Origin: Chalciporus piperatus
Lineage: Eukaryota > Basidiomycota > Agaricomycetes > Boletales > Boletaceae
Direction: 5' to 3'
Assembly: GCA_038093975.1 (NCBI GenBank)
Contig: JBBPTG010000369.1
Coordinates: 1 to 19,221, forward strand
DNA length: 19,221 nucleotides
The notes beneath the pieces were generated by a model, which did no database searches, was not told the DNA's origin, and worked only from the letters and a program-made list of their open reading frames with translations. Below, piece by piece: positions 8,301-16,304 of this stretch (the stretch's first letter is position 1; each line of letters begins with the position of its first letter). Position numbers and translations under genes: made by a program.

Positions 8301-11030
8301 ATTGACCTACTCTCAATTTCATGACCAACTCTTCGCCGACATGGCAAAAGCCGGACAACTGGGTGTTAAGGCTCAACGTCGCACCAATCTTACGACTCCA
8401 TCAAATCCCATCGGTATTTCTGAAGACAAGATAGCGGATCGTATCTTTCTCAAACTGAAAGACAATCTTCTTTCAACTCTTGAGGATCGCATCACTACTC
8501 GCATCACTGAAGATCTCATGCCAGTGATTGAAAGAGTTGTCTCAAACGCAATCAGAGACAGTCGTGTTCCCAAGTCTGGCATCAATGAGGCTCCAGCGAT
8601 GAACAATCCAGAACCTCAGAAAACTCCGACCAACAATGAGGATCTTGATCAGCTATACGATGAAGCATCAGCTCAATTACAACAATTGGATATCGGCATG
8701 GATATGGACTTGGACATGGACTGGACACTGAAGGAACCTGAAGGTCAAACCTCAGGTAAGATTGGTTATTGAAATTTGAACATGTTTGGCTTATTCTCTT
8801 CTTAATCAGCAGTCTTTGCCGGTGAAATTGCTACTATACCAAACACAAACTATCAAGCGAATCAAGGTAAATGACCACTGAATTTAGTGCACATGGGTAC
8901 TAAATTTGTGTGTATTGTTGCAGCTCCAAGCCGTTTTGCTCTATCATTACGCCCATCTAAACAATCTGTGCAACCATCACAATCTCACGATGTGGAGTCC
9001 TCTTGCCTTCAAATTCTTCGAACTGTTCTACAAAATCCAACAGCCTCTTGGACTTCAACATATCAACGTGATGCTATAGTTGGCGTTGCAAAACGTGAAA
9101 CCGATATTGTGGCATTATTGAAAACAGGTGGTGGCAAGTCCATGTTGGCAATCGTGCCCTCATTGCTATATCCCACTCAAGGCGTTGTGGTCATACTTCC
9201 ATTGCGCTCATTGGTTATGGATTGGCACCGCAAACTACAAGATATGCAAGTCGCCCATCAAATCTTCAATGCCAACATCAATCAGGGCAGATTGAATTCC
9301 AATATCAATCTAGTATTGGTGTCTGTGGACAAGGCCATGCTTGTGTCTTGGTCTACGGCCATTAGCGAATTCAACCAAGTCACTCCGGTCACAAGGCTTG
9401 TCTTTGATGAAGCACACTTGGTGTTATTGGCACAAAACTTCCGCACCTCGATGAAGCATGTCTTGGAACTTAGACAGTTTGCTGCTCAGTTCATCCTTCT
9501 TACTGGTACCCTTCCACCTGCCAGCGAACCTGCGATCAAGGAGAACTTTGGACTACTTCCAACAACAATCATGATCAGACAATCCAGCAATCGACCTGAA
9601 CTTGGATATATTCTGGAACGACCACTTGGAGCAAATGCAATTGGAGCGAAAGTCGAATATTTGGTTCAACGTGAACAAAGGAGTTGGTCAAGTCAAGATC
9701 GTGGGTTGATCTTCGTCACATATCTGGAGGATGGACAAACCTTGGCTGCAAAGGTGAGCATCTCACATTCACTTTACACATGTACTGATGATATATATCA
9801 CATAGACCGCTTGGCCATTCTACACCGGTGACAGCTCAGTGACAGATCAACAAAGACTTAAAGCGTACAACGACTGGCGCAATGGAGTTTCTCCGGTCAT
9901 GATTTGCACCTCTGCATTCAGTACTGGCAACGATTATCCACATGTTCGATTAATCGTACATTACAAGATGCCTCTGGAGATGAGCGAACTTATTCAAGCT
10001 CAAGGACGTGCTGGCCGTGATGGACAATCTGCTGCATGCTTCATCATTCCCAGTCCCACCAAGCCAAAAATCAATCCTGGCAACAATGACATCGATCACA
10101 AAGGGCAACAGTACATCTTGGATTACATCTATCCTTCAGGCGACAAACAATGCCTGCGATATGGTGCGACATACTATATCGATGGCACTGGAATCAAATG
10201 TGTAGACAAGGAGGAAAATGTTCTATGCTCTGTTTGCAAAGGTAAGGTAATACATGTTCTCAACACGCGTCTCAACTGACATCAAATTTGTCCAAGCTAT
10301 CAACGAGGAGCCGAAGATCAACTTGATGCAACCTGTCCACAAACGAATTGTGTCGACACCTCAAATCGAATATCGGGCACCTCCGCATATCATAGGGCAT
10401 CAGCGATCGACATCCTTAACCAAGCGAACTTTTGACGTCATGAACACCTCTACGTCAGCAGTATCTCTGATGCCAGTCAATGACTTTGTCAAGGCCTCAC
10501 ATGTGGCGAAGCGTATGCGTATTCAACGCAACCTTGCCGCATCTGATGAGGTGGAGCACCTCCGCAAAGCATTGAACAAAATCAAGGCACATGGTTGTGG
10601 GCCATGCTTTGCGGAGAACCAAGATACAAATGGAGGTCACAGGATGTGGCGTTGCCCATGCTTAGAAGGCCTAAGTGGGGGCTCTAAACCAGTATTGGAT
10701 TGGAAGAAGACACTTCGCTATGGCTCAAAACACAAGGGAATCTGCTTCTTATGCCATGTCCCAAGCTGTCACGATGCACTTCATGGGCCATTCAACGCTG
10801 CGATACCATGTGAATGGGAAGACATTGTAATCCCGACAGTGTTCACGATCTGGCACGATGAAGGACTTCGACATGCAGCAGAAGCACAATTTGGAGTTGC
10901 ATGGCCGACTTTACAAGAGTTTGGGCATTGGCTGATGACGGCACCGGAAGCAGGTCATCATAGCAAAGTGATTGACATATTACTTTGGATTGTGGAGCTG
11001 AATGGTGGGGAGGATGAGGAGGTTGCTTAA
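5341..11030 (+). CDS. OrsD-like / tyrosine-recombinase-like / RecQ-type helicase fusion, ~1,722 aa, 11 exons
   Basis: Exons: 5341-5421, 5470-5499, 5548-5625, 5674-5694, 5747-5809, 5862-6658, 6714-8755, 8810-8866, 8924-9753, 9806-10241, 10297-11030. They total 5,169 nt and stay in one frame across ten GT-AG introns of 48-57 bp. The first five exons are small multiples of three with phase-0 introns and encode a variable, Met-Asp-rich N-terminus. Domains in order: two C2H2-type fingers (C121/C124/H136/H141 and C190/C193/H206/H211) resembling the OrsD (DUF3505) region; a long helical region; a tyrosine-recombinase-like catalytic core (~679-852); an amphipathic segment (~925-973); a superfamily 2 RecQ-type helicase (motif I GGGKS ~1125-1129, DEAH 1218-1221, motif VI QAQGRAGRDG 1397-1406); a RecQ-type zinc cluster (C1449, C1465, C1474, C1477); and a C-terminal Cys/His-rich module (~1579-1637). 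Telomere-linked RecQ helicases are known in fungi. Likely nuclear, acting on DNA. Whether it is active is not shown, but no frame break is seen. Confidence 0.88.
5422..5746 (+). repeat. Four palindrome introns at the 5' end of the fusion gene
   Basis: Introns 5422-5469, 5500-5547, 5626-5673 and 5695-5746 each carry one palindrome (5429-5450, 5507-5528, 5633-5654, 5702-5723). All four have the asymmetric core AGTGCACATGTGTACT: variant on the 5' side, GTACTAAA intact on the 3' side. Introns 1 and 2 are about 45/48 identical, and the exon starts that follow them also resemble each other (CCTGGCGTTCAATCTGCT and CCCGGGATCAAATCTTCT), so a 78-bp exon-plus-intron unit was probably duplicated. Confidence 0.9.
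5934..6300 (+). other. OrsD-like paired C2H2 zinc-finger region
   Basis: Finger 1 (residues 121-141) reads CNIC-x11-H-x4-H and finger 2 (190-211) reads CPEC-x12-H-x4-H, separated by ~50 residues with a PPFKGLQYLDGFACPEC approach. Paired fingers of this spacing and wording are typical of the OrsD/DUF3505 family found in many basidiomycete proteins, often joined to RecQ helicases (recalled knowledge, not searched). A further Cys pair (CPNTFPSC) follows. The region probably binds DNA. Confidence 0.6.
6659..8923 (+). repeat. Two decayed palindromes in introns 6 and 8 of the fusion gene
   Basis: Intron 6659-6713 holds a copy at 6667-6688 whose 5' half has decayed (TTTCATGCACATG) while GTGTACTAAA is intact. 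Intron 8867-8923 holds a copy at 8883-8904 with a GGG change at the centre and TACTAAA kept. Intron 9754-9805 has only a loose remnant (TTTACACATGTACTGAT). Introns 5810-5861 (branch-like GCTAACA), 8756-8809 and 10242-10296 have none. Confidence 0.8.
7660..8200 (+). other. Tyrosine recombinase-like catalytic core within the helicase fusion
   Basis: Three boxes appear in the correct order. GAPGRGTELTALL matches the first-arginine box (R682). NSWRHISIAF matches the HxxRH box (R807, with Asn804 in place of the usual first His). AGHSRATENRIYGL matches the final GHxxxxTxxxY box, with H840 and Y849 exactly nine residues apart, as in XerD-type enzymes. Between the first two lies a longer helical insertion, giving 125 residues between the arginines. 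Known: these residues form the active site of tyrosine recombinases, including fungal Crypton elements. The Asn for His change may reduce activity or be tolerated. Assignment rests on motif order and spacing only. Confidence 0.6.
9045..10241 (+). other. RecQ-type SF2 helicase core and zinc cluster
   Basis: Ordered motifs: motif 0 (YQRDAI, residues ~1103-1108), I (LKTGGGKS, 1122-1129), Ia (ILPLRSLVMDW), II (VFDEAH, to 1221), III (LTGTLPP, ~1249), IV (RGLIFVTYLEDG, ~1316), V (TSAFSTGNDYPHVRLIVHY, ~1368-1386) and VI (IQAQGRAGRDG, ~1396). DEAH and GRAGRDG are standard for RecQ. The downstream four-cysteine cluster (C-x15-C-x8-C-x2-C) matches the RecQ zinc-binding subdomain in outline. An intron (9754-9805) falls between motifs IV and V. 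All Walker residues are intact. Confidence 0.92.
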
Positions 11031-11587
11031 CTTAGACTACGATGGGACATGTACTGAGCAAGGTTGAGTTTACAAATTGGCATGATTATTGGTTGCTAGG
11101 ATTCATGAACAAGACACAAGTAACCCGCAAGATAGCGCCACAGTTGAAGTGACATGAGCAAGGAAATCATATGAGTTGACAAGTGTAAAAGTCAAGTGAA
11201 GAAGGGTAATCAAGCGAAGTGGCTGAGGAAAGGAGTTGCAGGAAGTTGTGTTGACGGTGAAGGATAAGGTAAGACATGTGCAGTGTAGTGTTGGTTGAGG
11301 GTAGTACGGAGGTAAGTTGGCAGTAAGACAAAGTGAAGGTAGGGAAGGGAACAAGGGTAGTTGGTAGTTGATGAAGTAGGAAGTGTTGGAAATGAGTGAA
11401 GATTGGTAATGGAAAGAAATACGGTAGTAAGGTCAAGGGTAGGGATAGTGTAGTGACATTGGTAGTGAAAGTGTAGTGTTGTGGTAGTAAGTAGGGTAGA
11501 GTAGACAATAGTAAGGGTAGTCAGGGTAGTGAGTAGTGAAGTGTAGTAAATACGGTAGAGTAGATGGTAGTAGATGTGTAATGTTTT
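11031..11587. other. Purine-skewed, GTAG-rich 3' flank of the helicase gene
   Basis: No gene is seen. From about 11,160 to 11,580 the plus strand is overwhelmingly A and G with frequent GTAG and GGTAG words and very little C. This skew gives long open frames on the minus strand, rich in Leu/Thr/Ser/Pro/Phe, that look like composition artefacts. The tract runs up to the TTAGGG repeats and may be degenerate telomere-associated sequence. Confidence 0.5.
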
Positions 11588-11608
11588 TTAGGGTTAGGGT
11601 TAGGGTTA
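11588..11608 (+). repeat. Interstitial telomere-type repeat, three TTAGGG units
   Basis: Three uninterrupted TTAGGG units plus TTA follow the purine-rich tract, about 560 bp beyond the helicase stop codon. G-strand orientation means the implied chromosome end lies to the right, the same direction as the TTAGGGTT at the window's right edge. Confidence 0.75.
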
Positions 11609-11639
11609 TGAGACTATGTAGGGTTGACTCTGGCCGACC

Positions 11640-12600
11640 CTAATATTCTTATCCGGGCCCCAGAGTAACTGGGGCTGGAAGCGCCCTTTCATTTGGAAGC
11701 GCCTTTTTTGACCCAAACGCCCCGTCAAAAGTCAAATTGGAAGCGCCGGAAGCGCCTTTTATTGCCCTTGCGCCCATTTCGGACAGACTTTAAAGCATTG
11801 GAAGCGCCTTTTATTGCCCTTGCGCCCATTTCGGACAGACTTGAAAGCATTGGAAGCGCCTTTTATTGCCCTTGCGCACATTCAGGATAGACTTGAAAGC
11901 ATTGGAAGCGCCTTTGGAAGCGCTCTTGCATGATCATGCGCAGGATCATGTCATCCACTGAAAAAAGAAGCGCTCTTTATTGTCCTCACGCATGTCTATG
12001 CCAGACTTGGAAGCGCCTTTGGAAGCGCTCTTGCATGATCTTGCGCAGGATCATGTTATTCACGGGAAAAGGAAGCGCCTTTCATTACCCTCATGCCCAT
12101 TCAGCATAGACTTGGAAGCGCCTTTGGAAGTGCTCTTGCATGATCATGCGCAAGATCATGCCATCCACTGAAAAAAGAAGCGCCTTTTATTGCCCTCATG
12201 CCCATTCAGGATAGACTTGGAAGCGCCTTTGGAAGCGCTCTTGCATGATCTTGTGCAGGATCATGTTATTCATTGGACAAGGAAGCGCTCTTTATTGTTC
12301 TCACGCATGTCTATGCCAGACTTGGAAGCGCCTTTGGAAGCACTCTTGCATGATCATGCGCAAGATCATGTCATTCACTGGAAAAGGAAGCGCCTTTTAT
12401 TACCCTCATGCCCATTCAGGATAGACTTGGAAGTGCCTTTGGAAGCGCTCCTACATGATCTTGTACAGGATCATGTTATTCATTGGACAAGAAAGCGCCT
12501 TTTATTGCCCCCACGCACCTTTAAGACAGACTCAGAAGCACTCCTGCATGATCTTGCGCAGGATCATGCAATCCACTGGAAAGGAAAGCTTCTTTGGAAG
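11640..12600. repeat. GGAAGCGCC minisatellite, 52-bp then exact 105-bp periods
   Basis: Units starting GGAAGCGCC(TTT) begin at 11748, 11800, 11852 and 11904 (52-bp period). From there a longer unit takes over, with GACTTGGAAG at 12004, 12109, 12214, 12319 and 12424, exactly 105 bp each time. The long unit contains a near-palindrome GATCTTGCGCAGGATC and GAAGCGCC blocks. Since 105 is 35 codons, the plus strand reads as a 35-aa repeat (DLEAPLEALLHDLAQDHVIH plus a basic stretch); TGA interrupts it where TGG occurs in sister units (around 11959 and 12170). Most likely non-coding satellite, possibly a decayed repeat-protein gene. Confidence 0.8.
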
Positions 12601-13690
12601 CACTTGGGCATGAGATCGTGTCAAGCACTGGTGAGAAAAGTATTGAGAATGTCCAGCCTGAGAATGCCATTCTGTGAACTGAGATGATGATTCTGGAAGC
12701 GCCTTTTATTGCCCCAACGTACCTTCAGGACAAACTTGGAAACACCTTTTATTGCCTCAATGCATCCTAAGAACAGACTTGAAAGCACCCTTTATAACCC
12801 AAACTAACCATCCACTTTTGAAGGCACTTCTGCATGATCTTGCGCAGGATCATGCCATGTGCTCCTGCATGGCCTTGCGTTAGACCATGTCCATACACTG
12901 ACAAGGAAGTGCTCACAGAAGTGCCCATCATGCCCAACCAAGAAAGTATCTGAAGTACCTCTGGAAAGACTGCTGCATGTTCATGCGTTAGATCATGTCC
13001 ATGTGATGGAAAGGACAGTGCTTACATAATTATTATAGAATGAAAAGAGATCCCAGAATGACAGTATCTCAAATAGATTCAAACTGAAGATGAAAACAAA
13101 AAAAACATCATTATGAAATGATACAACAGAATGGCTCAAACAATAATAATACATCAAACAGTGAAATATTGGAACAAAATAAATAAACATGTGACAGTTG
13201 TTACATGACAAATATATTGAAAGCAGAGAAGCAAGAGCAGAGAGTGCAGACAATCAAAATATGAAGATGAGTGACATTTGTGAAAGCAAGAAGGTGTGGG
13301 AAGAAACAATGACATTGTGGCTGGATTACAGAAGAGTCACATCCACCCACAGTCACATGACATGTTGAAAACAAGTGTGGGAAATAGAACATCATCACCT
13401 TTTACCATCATCCCATCATCATTATGACTCGTATTTGCAATGAATGTGGCCTGACTTTCACAAGCAAGAGTAGCTGTGATATAAAAATAGACTCTATGAC
13501 AAGCCTTTGAGTGCACACACAACACAAAGTCGATCTGAGGACATCAACATTTTATTTTCATTGTATTTGCTTACATCTTGCCACATTGATTGACACTTAA
13601 CATTGTTCATCAAAATGAGCACTACTAATTCTGTCTCCATATGACAGGACATTGTTAGAAATGTGTGAGACCAAAGAGCACAGCCGAACA
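12601..13690. other. Degenerate end of the minisatellite and A/T-rich spacer
   Basis: To about 12,990 diverged single units persist (GGAAGCGCCTTTTATTGCC at 12694; a GATC-GCGC near-palindrome around 12,833-12,855; GTTAGATCATG forms near 12,880 and 12,985). From about 13,000 to 13,690 the sequence is A/T-rich and shows no gene, repeat or RNA that I can support. Short minus-strand frames in it lack splice continuity or any recognisable motif. Confidence 0.5.
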
Positions 13691-13927
13691 TTATATAAGA
13701 GCATACCATGATACCGTCACGTCACATCATCTCTTGAACCACAACCATCACCTTCCTGATTTGGCCAAGGAACCAAATAAACCCAAACAAAATACCCTGT
13801 TATGCAGGCAAGTCCCACTAACATGATCTAGCGCTAGATCTTGCTGCTCACTCTACCACTAGAATCCCACACTAAATGCCAACACCAATGTAGGTCCCGA
13901 CAAGCATGATCTTGCGCTAGATCATGC
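13691..13927 (+). promoter_or_regulatory. Promoter/5' leader of the F-box-like gene, duplicated at ~14,994-15,230
   Basis: A TATA-like TATATAAG lies at 13692-13699. The next ~230 bp match the region upstream of the following gene: CTTGAACCACAACCA, ATGCAGGCAAGT, CACTAGAAT, GTAGGTCC and a GATC-GCGC palindrome just before the ATG. A perfect 16-bp palindrome GATCTAGCGCTAGATC lies at 13825-13840 and a near-perfect 24-bp one at 13904-13927, ending where the start codon begins. The conserved blocks suggest shared regulation of the two genes. Confidence 0.55.
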
Positions 13928-14819
13928 ATGCTCACCATCCATTGTCAGAGTCAAGTTCTTACATTGATGGAGAAGGTAAGCTCAGAGAGTGCTACCTTGC
14001 ATAAGATTGTATCACTGATGTATATCATGACATAGGCCATGGAAGTGAAGCAGGAGGTAAGTGTCTCGAACATGAGATTGTACCGAGCAATGAATTGTCA
14101 TTGACTTGCACATCAACGGCCAGCTGTCGACATCTACGACCCTCTTGCCCACAGAACTGATGGTGATGATTGCAACTCATCTCGACGCTTCCTCGCTTGC
14201 TGCCTACCGCCTCGCAAGCAAGTCTTGTAACGCTGAAGCCTTGACAGCAGGATTGAAGATCAATCGTGTCTTTGGGCCACCAGACCCATTCGTAGAGTGC
14301 CTTCTCAATGCTCAAGAGCATGTCGAATATGAGATGAGAGTCGAGGTGGCTGTTTCCATCGCAGAAAATTGTGCCTGCTATTATCACAGATATTGGAGGG
14401 GAGACAGAGGCATTGATTCCTCAACAGCAATCATCAAATGGAGGGGATTAGGAGAGAGAGATCATTTGGCTGCAGCCACGGACCCCCAGTATGAATCATC
14501 ATACTATGACAGGATCACGGACATCACTGTCACCCTTCGCTATGTCACACCTGCCCCAAACACTCGGTTGCATATACGGTTAGAGGCACTCACAACAGCC
14601 ATCCACCAGACCATGATGCCACGGCTGTCTCGAGTGAATGTGCAAACATTCAACGAGGACCACATCACGCTGACAGAACCGGACAAGGAGCTGATAGAAT
14701 CCTTGTTTGGGGATTTGTACTTTGTTTGCAAAAAACGAGGGGTCTATCTGGAAATGGAGACAGATTTGGTGACGGCAGAGTTTATTCAGGCATGGGAATA
14801 CATAATGTCGTCAGAATAG
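13928..14819 (+). CDS. F-box-like protein, ~254 aa, 3 exons
   Basis: Exons 13928-13975, 14036-14056 and 14124-14819 join in phase 0 through introns of 60 and 67 bp (GTAAGC..TAG, GTAAGT..CAG), giving 765 nt including TAG. Residues ~28-60 read LPTELMVMIATHLDASSLAA followed by YRLASKSCNAEA, a good match to an F-box (LP-x2-hydrophobic helix, then SL-x4-L-x-SK-x-C). Known: F-boxes bind Skp1 in SCF ubiquitin ligases, and fungal genomes carry many lineage-specific copies. The rest of the protein is unrecognised; no leucine-rich or WD repeats were seen. The start is chosen at 13928 because the 16-codon first exon MLTIHCQSQV is conserved, with mostly synonymous changes, at the next gene; an in-frame TGA lies upstream (13907). 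A shorter start at 13967 is possible. Confidence 0.72.
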
Positions 14820-15230
14820 GTCTTGATTTTCTGATGTTTCCCTAGCTACTTCTCTTACAATAGTCTACTATAGTCGCATTCTGGATGCTGTGGCCCAATG
14901 TCACTCTTGGGGAGTCTATAGAACACGAGCATCACCCTCAGATATACATGGAAGTTGGTTGTTGTGAGTTGTTGTCGCGTGCATTTCGTGACATCTATAT
15001 AGCCACAACCATGTTACTGTCACATCACACCGCTTCTTGAACCACAACCACTACCTTCCCCACTTATCCAAGAAACCAAATAACACCAAACAGAGTACTG
15101 TGCTATGCAGGCAAGTATCACAAGCATCATCCAGCGCTAGATCATGTTGTTCACCCCACCACTAGAATACAACACCTGACACGACTATCAAGGTAGGTCC
15201 TGACAAGCATGATCTTGCGCTAGATCATGC
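14820..15230 (+). promoter_or_regulatory. Intergenic region and duplicated promoter of the small unknown gene
   Basis: 14,820-14,990 is ordinary intergenic sequence. From TATATAG (14996-15002) to the ATG at 15231 it matches the promoter of the F-box-like gene in the same block order, with many substitutions and small indels. The near-palindrome at 15207-15230 (core GATCTTGCGCTAGATC) again abuts the start codon. The upstream palindrome (15125-15146) has decayed in its left half. Confidence 0.55.
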
Positions 15231-15862
15231 ATGCTCACCATCCATTGTCAGAATCAGGTCCTTCTGTCAATGGATGAGGTATGTCTTGATCTAGCATGGC
15301 CTTGCTCCTGATCTGTGGGTTGATGTGTGATATCAATAGAATACTGCCACTGTCGTGGATCACGTTGTAAATGCACTCAACGTAAGACTTCACTTTGTCT
15401 ACAATCGAGTTGTGGACCTCATTGAACATCACCCATGCAGGACACATTTATGCATCAAAGAAGAATCTTTGGAATTGCTCAAACATTGCATACTCCGCCA
15501 AGAACGATGACACGTGAAGCCAGTGTCGCAAGATCAGAAAGTGAACTACCTGATCTTTTATGGCCATGCACTCCTTCTCCCAGTCCTTCAGTCAAAGATG
15601 AAGAGATCATGCTCTTGATGCCAGTGAGTATTAAATTGTTTAATGATGGGACTGAATTCAGACTGACTACCTGTAGCTCAAGCTAGAACATGATGAAATC
15701 AAGCTCGAAGAGGATCATCCGTCTCATGTCGAGTCATCACGCTATGTACGTGAAACTGGGGCTGTCAACACAGTGAATGAAGGAGTGCTTCCATATCTTC
15801 GACCAAGGCCACGTCGCATGTATGCAGTCGGAAATACGGAGACAGATGAAGAAGATGAATGA
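15231..15862 (+). CDS. Small protein of unknown function, ~152 aa, 4 exons
   Basis: Exons 15231-15278, 15340-15381, 15441-15623 and 15677-15862 (48, 42, 183 and 186 nt) are all multiples of three joined by phase-0 GT-AG introns of 61, 59 and 53 bp, ending at TGA. The first exon, MLTIHCQNQVLLSMDE, parallels that of the F-box-like gene (MLTIHCQSQVLTLMEK) and has the same length and donor position; the remaining exons are unrelated to it. The mature part contains a Ser/Pro stretch (CTPSPSPS), an acidic charged segment (LKLEHDEIKLEEDH), a basic patch (RPRPRR) and an acidic C-terminus (TETDEEDE). No family was recognised. The model rests on frame continuity only; the second exon is the least certain. 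Confidence 0.6.
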
Positions 15863-16300
15863 AGGAAAAGGAACAAGGGATGCAGAATGTTGATGAATGA
15901 TACATGTCACAAAAGGCAGTCAAAGTGTTTGAGATACAATCATGTCATGTCCCATGTCCACACATTACAGCACATTCAGTCTAACCCTGAGGAGCGTGAT
16001 CCTGTGCTAGATCGTGCTGCTCACTACTCGGATGCGCCATCAGAATTGAGTTCTGACGATCCAAAGATGCGACTTGAACCATTGCATACAGTGAAACAAA
16101 GAACGAGAAGTGTGATGTTGGCCAGCAAAGCGTAGTCAGATTAGCCAAAGTCTGGCCACCACCTTTGACGAGCAAAGTGTAGTCGAAGTGTTTCATCCAA
16201 TCCTACAGGAAACGTTTGATGCGCAAGTCGACCGGATCGAGGTGTATTCCCACAGTCGTTTGACTAGAACAAATCATGTCGCTATCAGCCACAATCTTTG
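15863..16300. repeat. Gene-free stretch with a palindrome remnant and a satellite copy
   Basis: A decayed GATC-GCGC-type palindrome sits at ~15,994-16,017, followed by CTGCTCAC as at 13,841. From about 16,166 (GCAAAGTGTAGTC) to 16,305 (CTTTGCTATTATAG) the sequence matches 17,938-18,065, including CAAGTCGACC, CACAGTC, ACTATCAGC and CTTTGCT. This outlying satellite copy appears interrupted at 16,305 by the next repeat block. An 82-codon frame at 15887-16135 runs through the repeat and is not accepted as a gene. Confidence 0.5.
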
Positions 16301-16304
16301 CTAT

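Noticed and set aside
11103..11508. Two overlapping minus-strand frames of 83 and 113 aa rich in Leu, Thr, Ser and Pro
   Set aside because: They follow from the purine skew of the plus strand; no splice sites, motifs or start context support a gene.
12993..13709. Several minus-strand frames of 62-86 aa
   Set aside because: Overlapping short frames in A/T-rich sequence with no family resemblance and no supported splicing between them.
13807..13836. ATGCAGGCAAGT conserved upstream of both small genes as a coding start
   Set aside because: Both copies meet a stop within about 12 codons and the sites would need a rare GC donor; treated as leader sequence.
14039..14041. ATG in the second exon as the start of the F-box-like protein
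   Set aside because: The upstream first exon is in frame, spliced in phase 0 and conserved at the next gene, so the longer form is preferred.
15887..16135. Plus-strand 82-aa frame downstream of the small unknown gene
   Set aside because: It runs through a GATC-GCGC repeat remnant and lacks a promoter block or spliced partner; kept only as a remote possibility of a decayed gene.
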